Assembly: GCA_002070115.1 (NCBI GenBank)
Contig: MWCO01000049.1
Span: forward strand, 1 to 46,969
Source: Deltaproteobacteria bacterium ADurb.Bin207
GTDB taxonomy: Bacteria > Myxococcota_A > Polyangia > Polyangiales > Polyangiaceae
Length of the DNA: 46,969 nt
Direction of reading: 5' to 3'
Numbering within the stretch: the stretch's first letter is position 1; every line of letters begins with the position of its first letter. The position numbers were made by a program, and so were the translations under genes. This document shows positions 35,388-42,816 of this stretch, piece after piece. The notes under the pieces are model-generated. The model saw only the letters and a list, made by a program, of their open reading frames with translations, did no database searches and had not been told where the DNA came from.

Positions 35388-37409
35388 ATGGATCCAAAAT
35401 CACTCCTGATCCGAAGCTCTTTTGCCGCGGCGGCGATCACGTTTGCTGCACCAGGTTGGGCAGGTCCCGTCGACCTGCTCGAAGCGGATACCCAGGCTTT
35501 CGTTCAGGACAGCGGCGCCATGGATGTCATCTATTCGCTTCGTTATCAGGACAACGAAGGGCGCTCGGCCATCAAGTCCATTGGACAATTCTATGAACCC
35601 GTCGCTTTTACCCGCGGAATCCTCCATGCTGGAAATAATACAATAGCTGTAACCATGTCTCCCAATGGCGGCGGCTACTACAAAGCGTCTTTCGACTCCG
35701 CCGTTCCGCGCGGCACCTATACGCTTGAACTGCATTATCGAAGTGACAAAAGGTTCGCCGAGCCCACGGTGTCGAACGATGGCAAAAATCTGCTTGCCGT
35801 CTGGTTCAACCCCGTGCGCTGGACGATGCCTATCGAGAAATCTATCGTCAAACTGGTGCTCCCTCTGCCTTTGGAAGGGAATCTACAGCGTCCGGAGGAT
35901 ATCACGCCCGCCATGGTCGACGGGCTCGGGGTGATCACGGACGATCAAAACAAGCGTTTGCAGGATCATTTCGCTTTCGTGTATTCCGATTATCAGGATT
36001 CGCGGCGGCTCACGGTATATACCGAAAAAAAATCGCTCCCGGCGCAAGGGGTCCACATGGTGCGGATCTACATCCCGCAATCTTCGATGCCGAACCTATC
36101 GAAGACGAGCAATACGCGTCCTGACGCCACCATCCCCGCCATTCCAACGGATACCGGGTCCCCCGCGACGTCAGCCCCGGTCACGCCGCGAGACGTACCC
36201 ATTTCTTTCGGGGACTACGCAGCTCGCGCCATCGTTCTAGCGATACTATCATTTTTTCTCAATCCAATTGCATTGTTTGCCGAGTTCTTGGTTCTGGGCC
36301 TGCCGTTGTGGATCATCGATAAAATCGCTAAAACCACACTACTTCGTAAAATATTTCTGCCTGCTAACGAATTCAAGTTTGCGCATCCCACGAAAGGCAC
36401 GATTTTGGGCTGGACGGCAGTCCTGGTGCCTTTTCGGTTGACGTGGGCGATTATTGCGGGGTTGGGCAGCGGGGTGGTTGCTCTTCTTCGGCTTCATCCG
36501 ATCATTGAATTATACATCAAGAAAAAAGCGCCTGTATATGAATCCCCTGAAATTACGGTATCTACTTTTCGAAAGGACGGCTATGTGCCCACGCTGGCTC
36601 CCGAGGAAGCGGCGGTGGTGATGGACCGTCCTATCAAAGCCATCAATTTGCTCGTTCTCAATCTTCAAGCCCGAGGGGCCATCCAGGTGTTGAGCCGCAA
36701 TCCCTTGCAGGTGCAAGTCGTGGATGCGTCTCGGGCGACGACGGAACCGGAAAAGTGTTTTTTGAAGTCATTGACCGGGCGGGGAACCTTGACCCAGCAA
36801 GGAATGCTTGAGGTCCTCAAGAGCCTGACCGCTTCCGTGCAGCCCAAAATATGGCGTGCGGATACCGCGGCGACGGTCGAGGCTTATCGGCAGCGCGCGC
36901 AACAGCGTTGGGATGAGTTGCGCGCGGCTCCTCCCACCTCTCGCCCGCAGTTTTTCAATACATGGTATGCCGATCTCTACCTTCAAGACACGTTTTTTCA
37001 GGACTTAGGCACGACGTTTGGGGCCATTCCCACCAGCGTTCCTGCTGATCGTCCCCTGACGACCCTTGGGGCTGCTCGGGAACAATCTTCCCTATGGGGT
37101 GGTGTGGAACGGGTCCAGGATTTTGCCGAAGGCGTGGCGGATACCATCGAATCGGGGGCGAAAGCCACCATCGACCGGATCGAGAATCTGTTCAACTTCG
37201 ATGGCGAGGCGGGTGCACGTCCCGGTATCCAAAAAGGTGTGGCGGTTGCGGTCGGTTACGATGCTTGCCACTCTGCTTGCCACTCTGCTTGCCACTCTGC
37301 ATGCCATTCGGCCTGTCATTCCGCTTGCCATAGCGCCTGTCACGATGCTTGCGCCTGTCATTCCGCTTGCCATAGCGCCTGTGTCTCGAGCTGCGCAGGG
37401 AGTTTCTGA
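35388..37409 (+). CDS. DUF2207-like membrane protein with C-terminal Cys/His (ACHS) repeat tail; candidate radical SAM substrate
   Basis: This 673-residue protein begins with a signal peptide (about 1-25, cleavage near WA-GP). A beta-rich extracytoplasmic domain (26-230), a Pro/Thr linker (240-270), hydrophobic segments at about 278-310 and 337-368, and a soluble domain (395-450) with LAPEEAAVVMD and LQARGAIQV follow, as in DUF2207-type membrane proteins. A helical region runs to about 605. The tail (626-669) consists of six ACHS units, ACHD, AC, two more ACHS and ACVSSC. It holds 12 cysteines and 9 histidines; the rest of the protein has one cysteine (C457). The next gene, a radical SAM/SPASM enzyme, overlaps by one base. 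I infer that the tail is its substrate and faces the cytoplasm when modified. The product is unknown; a metal-binding tail is the main alternative. Confidence 0.8.
   Translation: MDPKSLLIRSSFAAAAITFAAPGWAGPVDLLEADTQAFVQDSGAMDVIYSLRYQDNEGRSAIKSIGQFYEPVAFTRGILHAGNNTIAVTMSPNGGGYYKASFDSAVPRGTYTLELHYRSDKRFAEPTVSNDGKNLLAVWFNPVRWTMPIEKSIVKLVLPLPLEGNLQRPEDITPAMVDGLGVITDDQNKRLQDHFAFVYSDYQDSRRLTVYTEKKSLPAQGVHMVRIYIPQSSMPNLSKTSNTRPDATIPAIPTDTGSPATSAPVTPRDVPISFGDYAARAIVLAILSFFLNPIALFAEFLVLGLPLWIIDKIAKTTLLRKIFLPANEFKFAHPTKGTILGWTAVLVPFRLTWAIIAGLGSGVVALLRLHPIIELYIKKKAPVYESPEITVSTFRKDGYVPTLAPEEAAVVMDRPIKAINLLVLNLQARGAIQVLSRNPLQVQVVDASRATTEPEKCFLKSLTGRGTLTQQGMLEVLKSLTASVQPKIWRADTAATVEAYRQRAQQRWDELRAAPPTSRPQFFNTWYADLYLQDTFFQDLGTTFGAIPTSVPADRPLTTLGAAREQSSLWGGVERVQDFAEGVADTIESGAKATIDRIENLFNFDGEAGARPGIQKGVAVAVGYDACHSACHSACHSACHSACHSACHSACHDACACHSACHSACVSSCAGSF
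37263..37394 (+). repeat. 12-base coding repeats for the ACHS tail, including a 30-bp direct duplication
   Basis: Units of 12 bases encode Ala-Cys-His-Ser. The first three are identical; later ones differ at synonymous sites (Ser as TCT, TCG, TCC and AGC; His as CAC and CAT; Cys as TGC and TGT). Bases 37311-37340 are repeated exactly at 37353-37382, which adds the second block after an out-of-register AC. Confidence 0.95.
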
Positions 37410-38836
37410 TGGATACCACCCCACGGGATACTGCTCCATTCGCTCGGATCGACAGTTTCGTAGCCGCCACCCGCACGGCGATCCACGTGCGACGACAAGA
37501 TCGTCTGCTGATGATCCGGCCCGAAAAAACCCTTGGTATCAACGATTCCGCGGTGGAAATCCTTTCCGCGCTCTATGACCCCAAAGCTGGCCCGTCCCAC
37601 GGGGTCGTCCAAAAGCTTGCTTCCCGCTATGGCGTCGAAGTGGATCGGATCGCTTCCGATGCCGCCGCTTTGCTCGATACCATCGCTTCCATGATGCGCG
37701 ATGACTTTCAACCGCGAGCCAATGTCAAATATGTGTCCTTTGACCGCTCCCGGCTGCGTTATCCCGTACTCGCGGAAATCGCGCTCACGTATCGATGTCA
37801 GAATCGCTGCACGTTTTGCTATGCCGCAAGCCCGACCCGTCGCGACCACGGGCCGCTGATGAGCACCGAGCAGGTCAAACGGGTGATCGACCGTATTTAC
37901 CACGAAGCCCATGTTCCCACGCTCAGTTTCACGGGGGGAGAAGCTACCTTGCGCAAAGACCTTCCCGAATTGGTGCGCCATGGCAGCCAGTTGGGATTAC
38001 GCATCAATCTCATCACCAACGGGCTTCGGGCGGCCAAACAGGATTATGCCCGCTGCCTCGTCGACCATGGGCTGGCCTCGGCTCAAGTGTCCATCGAAGC
38101 GGCCACCGCTGAACTTCACGATCGAATTGTCGGTCGCCAGGGCGCTTTCGCACGTACGGTGGCGGGAATTCGAGCCTTTCGCCAGTTGGGAATCCATGTT
38201 CATACCAATAGCACCTTATGCACCACCAACATCGATCAAGCCCAAGATATCATTGCATTCGTGTCCGAAGAACTCGGATTGAGCACATTATCGATGAATA
38301 TGCTTATTCGGACGGGAAACGGATTGGACCCTTCGATGCCTCCCATCACCTATGCGCAAATCGCGAAAACACTGCCCATGCTGATCGAAGAGGCCCATCG
38401 CCGCAAGGTCAAGTTCGTATGGTATTCTCCATTGCCCTATTGCGTTGTCAATCCCGTCTTGTTGGGACAAGGAGCCAAATCTTGCGCGTGCGTGAGCGGC
38501 ATCGTCTCGGTCAATCCCGCTGGCGAACTGCTGCCGTGTTCCTCGTTTCAGGAGGGGATCGGCAGTTTGCTTCACCGACCCTTCGAAGAGATCTATGACA
38601 GTCCCCAAGCTCGCTACTGGCGCGACCGACGATACATACCGCCGGCATGTCGCACTTGTCCGGATGTCGATGTATGCGCGGGAGCTTGCCCACTTTATTG
38701 GGATGCTGTTGGCAACTTCTCCGAGATTCCACAACCAAACGCTTCGGATCCCAGCGATTGGCAGCGCTGGAAACAAGAGCGCATCGAAGGCGGTAGTTTT
38801 GGGGTGCCTCGTCCCGTTTGTGACCAGGGGAAATGA
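37409..38836 (+). CDS. Radical SAM/SPASM peptide maturase with N-terminal PqqD-like (RRE) domain
   Basis: This 475-residue enzyme has three parts. Residues ~20-98 look like a PqqD/RRE peptide-recognition domain (RLLMIRPEKTLGIND then a helical DAAALLDTIASM). Residues ~118-330 are the radical SAM barrel, with cluster ligands C130, C134 and C137 (CQNRCTFC) and the SAM-binding GGE at 176-178. Residues ~345-475 form a SPASM domain with cysteines 361, 377, 414, 417, 423, 427 and 471, enough for auxiliary Fe-S clusters. Relatives such as PqqE, AnSME and sactipeptide or ranthipeptide maturases install thioether or C-C bonds in ribosomal peptides. The start overlaps the previous stop (TGATG), with AGGGAG upstream. 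The adjacent ACHS tail is the natural candidate substrate. Confidence 0.92.
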   Translation: MDTTPRDTAPFARIDSFVAATRTAIHVRRQDRLLMIRPEKTLGINDSAVEILSALYDPKAGPSHGVVQKLASRYGVEVDRIASDAAALLDTIASMMRDDFQPRANVKYVSFDRSRLRYPVLAEIALTYRCQNRCTFCYAASPTRRDHGPLMSTEQVKRVIDRIYHEAHVPTLSFTGGEATLRKDLPELVRHGSQLGLRINLITNGLRAAKQDYARCLVDHGLASAQVSIEAATAELHDRIVGRQGAFARTVAGIRAFRQLGIHVHTNSTLCTTNIDQAQDIIAFVSEELGLSTLSMNMLIRTGNGLDPSMPPITYAQIAKTLPMLIEEAHRRKVKFVWYSPLPYCVVNPVLLGQGAKSCACVSGIVSVNPAGELLPCSSFQEGIGSLLHRPFEEIYDSPQARYWRDRRYIPPACRTCPDVDVCAGACPLYWDAVGNFSEIPQPNASDPSDWQRWKQERIEGGSFGVPRPVCDQGK

Positions 38837-38839
38837 GCC

Positions 38840-40078
38840 ATGGGTAACCTTCGTGAATTCGACCAATTCATCCAAAACCGCTTGCAGGTCGTTCAAAATA
38901 TCAAGTCGCAATTGCTTGCCTTACAAGCGCATTACGAGACGTTTTTCCAAGAAGTCAGCCAGGTTCGGGAACACGAACTCGCCCAACTCGTTGTCGAGTT
39001 CAATCGTCGCCGAGGCTCCCTTCCCTTTCGGCTTGATGAGGCCCTCGACAGGGAGCACGAGCGCGCGCAGGCCGAGATGGACAAGCAGTTGAAAAACCTT
39101 CAAACGAAACATGCCTCCCTCATGCAGACAGCGGAAAACATACGGCGGAAAAGCCATGAATTGGAAAATGGCGTCCATAAAAAACATGTGGATCTCGACC
39201 AAAAAGAAGAGGAACTGAAGGCGCGTAACGAGAAACTCCTGCAAGGAATCGCTTCCTACAACTCGCGAATCCGTGAATTAGGAAGCGGTTTTGGCTTTCT
39301 TTTCAATATTTTCCAGATGCGAAGCCTCCAGGCGGAACGTCGACGGCTGGACCAAGAGCATGAAGACGTCGCCGCGCGCATCGAATCCATCCGAGCACAA
39401 TGGGTCCAAAGAGAAAAGGAGTTCAACGTCAAACAGGACGAGTTATTGCGTAAATGGCGAGAGACGACGACGAAAGCTTCTACTCTGCAATCCAAGATTG
39501 ACCTGTTGAATGTCACGCGAGCTTCCCTGGTAGAGCGCACCACCCTCGAACGTGTATTGTTTGAGAAGTATCCGTCGCCTCCCCCCCAAGGCAACGACGT
39601 TGTCTGCCCCCGCTGCAAGTCCGGCAATGCGGCGTCGAATCGTTTTTGTCATATCTGCGCACAGCGTTTGCAGCCCGATCGGCCGGACCTGGAGGGTAGC
39701 ATTCCGGAACTGGCGGAACTCAATCACCACCACCGGCGTTTTTCCGAAGGAATGAAAGCGTGCCAAGAAATCATTGGCTTGCTGACGGGCCTGGAGTCTG
39801 GATTGAAAGCGTTCTCAAAAAGCATCGCCAATATGATAAAAACGGAAACCACCTACCCCGTCGGTAAACTATCCATCGACGTTCCCGCCCAGTGTGTACA
39901 ATTTGCTAATAGTTTCGAGCAGTTAGGAAAATCTTGTCAGGACAAAACTTCCCATCCCACCGAGTTTGCAAAGCTGGTGAAAAGCGCTGCGCAGACATAT
40001 AGTGAAGAAAAATTACAAGCTTTTTTCGAAAGAATGGGCAAGGAACTATCCGTACAAGCCAAATCCCAATGGGGATGA
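38840..40078 (+). CDS. Coiled-coil protein with central zinc ribbon
   Basis: This 412-residue soluble protein is mostly long charged helices (residues ~1-240), with strong coiled-coil character except for a short hydrophobic break at SGFGFLFNIFQM (149-160). A zinc ribbon follows, with C256, C259, C270 and C273 (CPRC...FCHIC). The C-terminal ~120 residues are again helical. No signal or true membrane span is visible. It starts 3 bases after the radical SAM stop and has its own GGGG-rich ribosome-binding site, so it belongs to the same operon. I do not recognise the family; an adaptor or scaffold role in the modification system is a guess. Confidence 0.75.
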   Translation: MGNLREFDQFIQNRLQVVQNIKSQLLALQAHYETFFQEVSQVREHELAQLVVEFNRRRGSLPFRLDEALDREHERAQAEMDKQLKNLQTKHASLMQTAENIRRKSHELENGVHKKHVDLDQKEEELKARNEKLLQGIASYNSRIRELGSGFGFLFNIFQMRSLQAERRRLDQEHEDVAARIESIRAQWVQREKEFNVKQDELLRKWRETTTKASTLQSKIDLLNVTRASLVERTTLERVLFEKYPSPPPQGNDVVCPRCKSGNAASNRFCHICAQRLQPDRPDLEGSIPELAELNHHHRRFSEGMKACQEIIGLLTGLESGLKAFSKSIANMIKTETTYPVGKLSIDVPAQCVQFANSFEQLGKSCQDKTSHPTEFAKLVKSAAQTYSEEKLQAFFERMGKELSVQAKSQWG

Positions 40079-40254
40079 CGTCCCACCGGGTGGCTGTGTG
40101 CACTGCGCATGAACACTTCACAGAATTGGAACGCCGAGAGCACAGTTTGCGCAACGGCGACCTTGCGTGGACCGTCGGAGTCGCGGGATTTCTGATGGTT
40201 GTCGCGGCAGTCCTGAGCGCACGCTTCTTGCATGTTGAGACAGAGGAGGTTTCG

Positions 40255-41397
40255 ATGCTGAATCGTGCGTTCTCTGTTGCCGTCCCTATCGCGGCCCTTC
40301 TCGCGTTTTTTGCGATGGGAGGCTGCGGGAACTCAAACAGCGAAGATTCCAAGCTCGCGGGCTCTGGCGGTAGCACGGGAGCTGGCTCCGGCGGCAAGGG
40401 CGGCACCACGGGCACCGCGGGTACGGCAGGAACCGCGGGCTCCCAGCCCTTCCCCGGAACAGGTGGCACGGGCGCCGACTCCGGTAGCTCCGATTGGCCG
40501 GTGAGCGAAGAAATTTGCGATCAGCTCGACAACAACCAGGATGGGCAGGTGGACGAAATCTGTTCATGCACGCCAGGCAATTCCCAGCCCTGCTACCCGG
40601 GCCCGCCGAATACCCGCGGGGTAGGCGCATGCAAAGACGGCGTGCAGGTATGCGAAGACTCCGGCAAGTGGGGCGCTTGCACCGGGTCCGTGTTGCCAAG
40701 CGAGGACATCAGCGACGGCATCGACAACGACTGCGACGGTACGTCCGACAATGGCTCTGACACTCAGTGTCCTCCGGGCAAAAGGCCCACGCCGGAGGAC
40801 TGCTCGAACGGGGTCGACGACGACTGCGACGGCTTGGTGGACTGCCTGGACCCGGACTGCCCGCCTTGCACCGAGAACAACTGTGCCGATGGTGTCGATA
40901 ACGACGGCGATGGGTTAGTGGACTGCCTGGACCCGGACTGCCCGCCCTGTCAGGAGAACTGCTCCGATGGGATAGACAACGACGGCGATGGGCTGATCGA
41001 CAGCCTGGACCCGGATTGCCCCGGCTTCTGCCCTCCCGGGGAGGAGTGCTGCGATGGTATCGACAACAACGGGGACGGTCGAATCGACGAAGGTAACGTA
41101 TGCGACGGTTACGGCGAGCCCTGCCCACCAGGAGCCTATCAATCCTGCGACTGCTACTGCGGTGTTCACCGCAAGTGCCAGGCGGACGGCACTTGGGGTC
41201 CATGTCTCGTCGACGGCTCCTGCAACGTCGCCCAAATCACCTCGCACTCCCAATGCGGAGCGAATGGAATGTGCGATTTCGGGGAGTGCGCCGGGCACTG
41301 GTACGGCGGACAATGCTACCACCACTCCGATTGCCCCGCCGGCCAGGTTTGCGATCTTGGCTATTGCATCCAGGACCATTACTATCCCTGCCCGTAA
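40255..41397 (+). CDS. MopE-like metal-binding-repeat lipoprotein
   Basis: This 380-residue lipoprotein has lipobox FAMGGC (cysteine 24) and a Gly/Ser/Thr/Ala linker of about 55 residues. Six acidic repeats of the type D.IDNDGDG..D follow, matching the putative metal-binding MopE motif. Two repeats also carry LVDCLDPDCPPC. The C-terminal ~120 residues are cysteine-rich (CDCYCG, CDFGECAG, CDLGYCIQ). GAGGAGG before the ATG at 40255 sets the start. The protein is probably exposed on the cell surface and binds calcium or another metal. It is the first gene of the G+C-rich stretch and lies 42 bases upstream of the Rieske gene, so it may head that operon. Confidence 0.8.
   Translation: MLNRAFSVAVPIAALLAFFAMGGCGNSNSEDSKLAGSGGSTGAGSGGKGGTTGTAGTAGTAGSQPFPGTGGTGADSGSSDWPVSEEICDQLDNNQDGQVDEICSCTPGNSQPCYPGPPNTRGVGACKDGVQVCEDSGKWGACTGSVLPSEDISDGIDNDCDGTSDNGSDTQCPPGKRPTPEDCSNGVDDDCDGLVDCLDPDCPPCTENNCADGVDNDGDGLVDCLDPDCPPCQENCSDGIDNDGDGLIDSLDPDCPGFCPPGEECCDGIDNNGDGRIDEGNVCDGYGEPCPPGAYQSCDCYCGVHRKCQADGTWGPCLVDGSCNVAQITSHSQCGANGMCDFGECAGHWYGGQCYHHSDCPAGQVCDLGYCIQDHYYPCP
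40837..40947 (+). repeat. 81-base in-frame repeat inside the MopE-like gene
   Basis: A GTGGACTGCCTGGACCCG-type segment starting at 40837 recurs at 40918, a period of 81 bases (27 residues). It adds one DNDGDG unit plus a CLDPDCPPC segment, and looks like a recent expansion. Confidence 0.8.
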
Positions 41398-41439
41398 TTC
41401 TCAGCTCCCCGCCCACGGGGGGCAATGCCAAGGAGTGAC

Positions 41440-41862
41440 ATGAACCGACGCCCGTTCGTCCAGGCCCTCGCGTGGACTGCCTGCGGTAGCTGCCTCGGGC
41501 TCGGCGCGCTGTCCCTTCGTCCGCTGGAGCGCGCGCTCGTCCCTGTGCTCCTCGGTGACCTCTCGCTCCTCCCGCGAACCGGCCTCCGTCTGTTTCCCGC
41601 TCACCAGGTCGCCGTGGTACGAACCGACGGGGGATTCGGGGTTTTGTCGACGCGATGCACCCACCTGGGCTGCGCCCTGCGCCTCAGGGGGCACGAGCTT
41701 GTCTGCCCCTGCCATGGAGGGCTATTTTCGCAAGACGGTGCCGTTATCGCCGGCCCGCCGCCCGCTCCTTTGCCTTGGTTCGAGGGAGGCGTCACTCCCG
41801 ACCGCAAGCTGTTTTTCTATCCGTCGCGTCCTCTCGCGGAACGACGCCTTGTTCAGGTGTGA
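41440..41862 (+). CDS. Rieske [2Fe-2S] protein
   Basis: This 140-residue Rieske protein has a short Tat-like N-terminus (NRRPFVQAL) and a hydrophobic anchor. Cluster ligands are C73 and H75 (CTHLGC) and C89 and H92 (CPCHGG); C78 and C91 form the expected disulfide. Rieske proteins take the first electron from quinol at the Qo site of a cytochrome bc complex. AAGGAG before the ATG at 41440 fixes the start. The cytochrome b gene starts 3 bases after the stop. The protein is shorter than mitochondrial or Rhodobacter forms but complete in the cluster-binding fold. Confidence 0.93.
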   Translation: MNRRPFVQALAWTACGSCLGLGALSLRPLERALVPVLLGDLSLLPRTGLRLFPAHQVAVVRTDGGFGVLSTRCTHLGCALRLRGHELVCPCHGGLFSQDGAVIAGPPPAPLPWFEGGVTPDRKLFFYPSRPLAERRLVQV

Positions 41863-41865
41863 GCC

Positions 41866-42816
41866 TTGTCAGCGTCGAAGCTCCTGGGCTGGATTGCGGT
41901 GTTGCTCCCTTGGCTCTCTGCCGAACGTACCGCTCGACAGTTTCTGCCTGCGTCGAAGCTCCTGGGTTGGATCGCGGTGTTGCTTCTGCTACTCGCCGTG
42001 GCCTCCGGGTTCTTGCTTGCATGCTTCTACGTCCCGACGCACGACCAGGCCTACGTCTCGGTGAGGGAGCTGGCGTTCGCGCGGCCTTACGCCCTCTGGG
42101 CTCGTGGGATGCACCGTATCGCGGCTCACCTGGCCATTTTGTTCGCCCTCCCGCACTTTGCGTTCCTGCTCTGGAAGGACCGCAGTCGGGATGCGCGCCG
42201 CCTCGCGTGGGCAACCGGGCTCCTGGCCTTCGCCCTGCTCGGGTTGCTCGCCTTCCTCGGCCGCGTGCTCCCGTGGGACGTTCATGGCGCTGTTTCTCTT
42301 TCCATCGCCCTGTCGTTCTTCGGCTTCGCACCAGTGGCCTCCGAGGCCCCACAGCCCGCTGTGCTCCCCGCGGTCTGGTTCCTTCACCTGTTGAGCGCCG
42401 CGACATTGGTCGCGTGCGTGGCCTCGCATCTCCCGTGGCGCGCCGTGGTCAGGGGCGGCAGCTTCGCACGCGAGCGCCTTCCTCTGCTGACGCTCTCTGT
42501 CTTGCCGGTGGTCGCCGCCGCCGCGTTCGCGCTGCGCCCTTCGCTTGGGCTCCCTTTCGATGGATTCACCCCTTCGACCAGCTCCGCAGCGGAGTGGTAC
42601 CTCCGCTGGCTCCAGTTCCTCGCCGAGCGCAGCCTCACGCTCGCCCGTATCGTGACCGCAGCCCTGGTGGCTCTGGCCGTTGCCCTGCCCTGGGCTGCTA
42701 CGCCCCCGATGCGTATGCGCTTACGTCACGCCTGGGTCGCAGTCTTGGCGGTCCTGCTGCTCCTGAGCGCGATGCCCATCGGTGCCGGCGCGGCTTCCCC
42801 GCAGGTGGGGCCGTGA
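41866..42816 (+). CDS. Cytochrome b of a bc-type complex
   Basis: This 316-residue membrane protein carries the four haem-b ligands of cytochrome b. His83 and His97 are in the second helix and His174 and His188 in the fourth, each pair 14 residues apart. GRVLPWD (132-138) matches the conserved PW segment. The Qo-site PEWY motif appears as AEWY (242-245). The C-terminal part is short, giving about eight helices. The start is a TTG at 41866 after the Rieske stop; I see no better start. Near the N-terminus ASKLLGWIAVLL occurs at residues 3-14 and again at 29-40, a 26-residue duplication. Four bases overlap with the next gene. It should oxidise quinol and send electrons to the multihaem cytochromes. 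Confidence 0.88.
   Translation: MSASKLLGWIAVLLPWLSAERTARQFLPASKLLGWIAVLLLLLAVASGFLLACFYVPTHDQAYVSVRELAFARPYALWARGMHRIAAHLAILFALPHFAFLLWKDRSRDARRLAWATGLLAFALLGLLAFLGRVLPWDVHGAVSLSIALSFFGFAPVASEAPQPAVLPAVWFLHLLSAATLVACVASHLPWRAVVRGGSFARERLPLLTLSVLPVVAAAAFALRPSLGLPFDGFTPSTSSAAEWYLRWLQFLAERSLTLARIVTAALVALAVALPWAATPPMRMRLRHAWVAVLAVLLLLSAMPIGAGAASPQVGP
41872..41985 (+). repeat. 78-base tandem duplication at the start of the cytochrome b gene
   Basis: GCGTCGAAGCTCCTGGG at 41872 recurs at 41950. About 36 bases match with two differences (GGCTGGATT versus GGTTGGATC). The period of 78 keeps the frame and doubles the first hydrophobic segment. Confidence 0.85.

Noticed and set aside
37263-37394. ACHS tail as a multihaem cytochrome, since C-H-S-A-C-H reads as CX3CH
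   Set aside because: The motifs overlap so that each cysteine would be shared, the standard CXXCH is absent, and the neighbour is a cytoplasmic radical SAM enzyme, not a haem maturation gene.
37263-37394. Tail repeat as meaningless microsatellite
   Set aside because: Synonymous codon variation, including AGC versus TCN serine, preserves the peptide pattern.
37192-37542. Antisense frame across the ACHS repeats (repeated Lys/Gln/Ser-Gly)
   Set aside because: It is a shadow of the repeat in the true gene; it has no start signal and conflicts with the overlapping operon.
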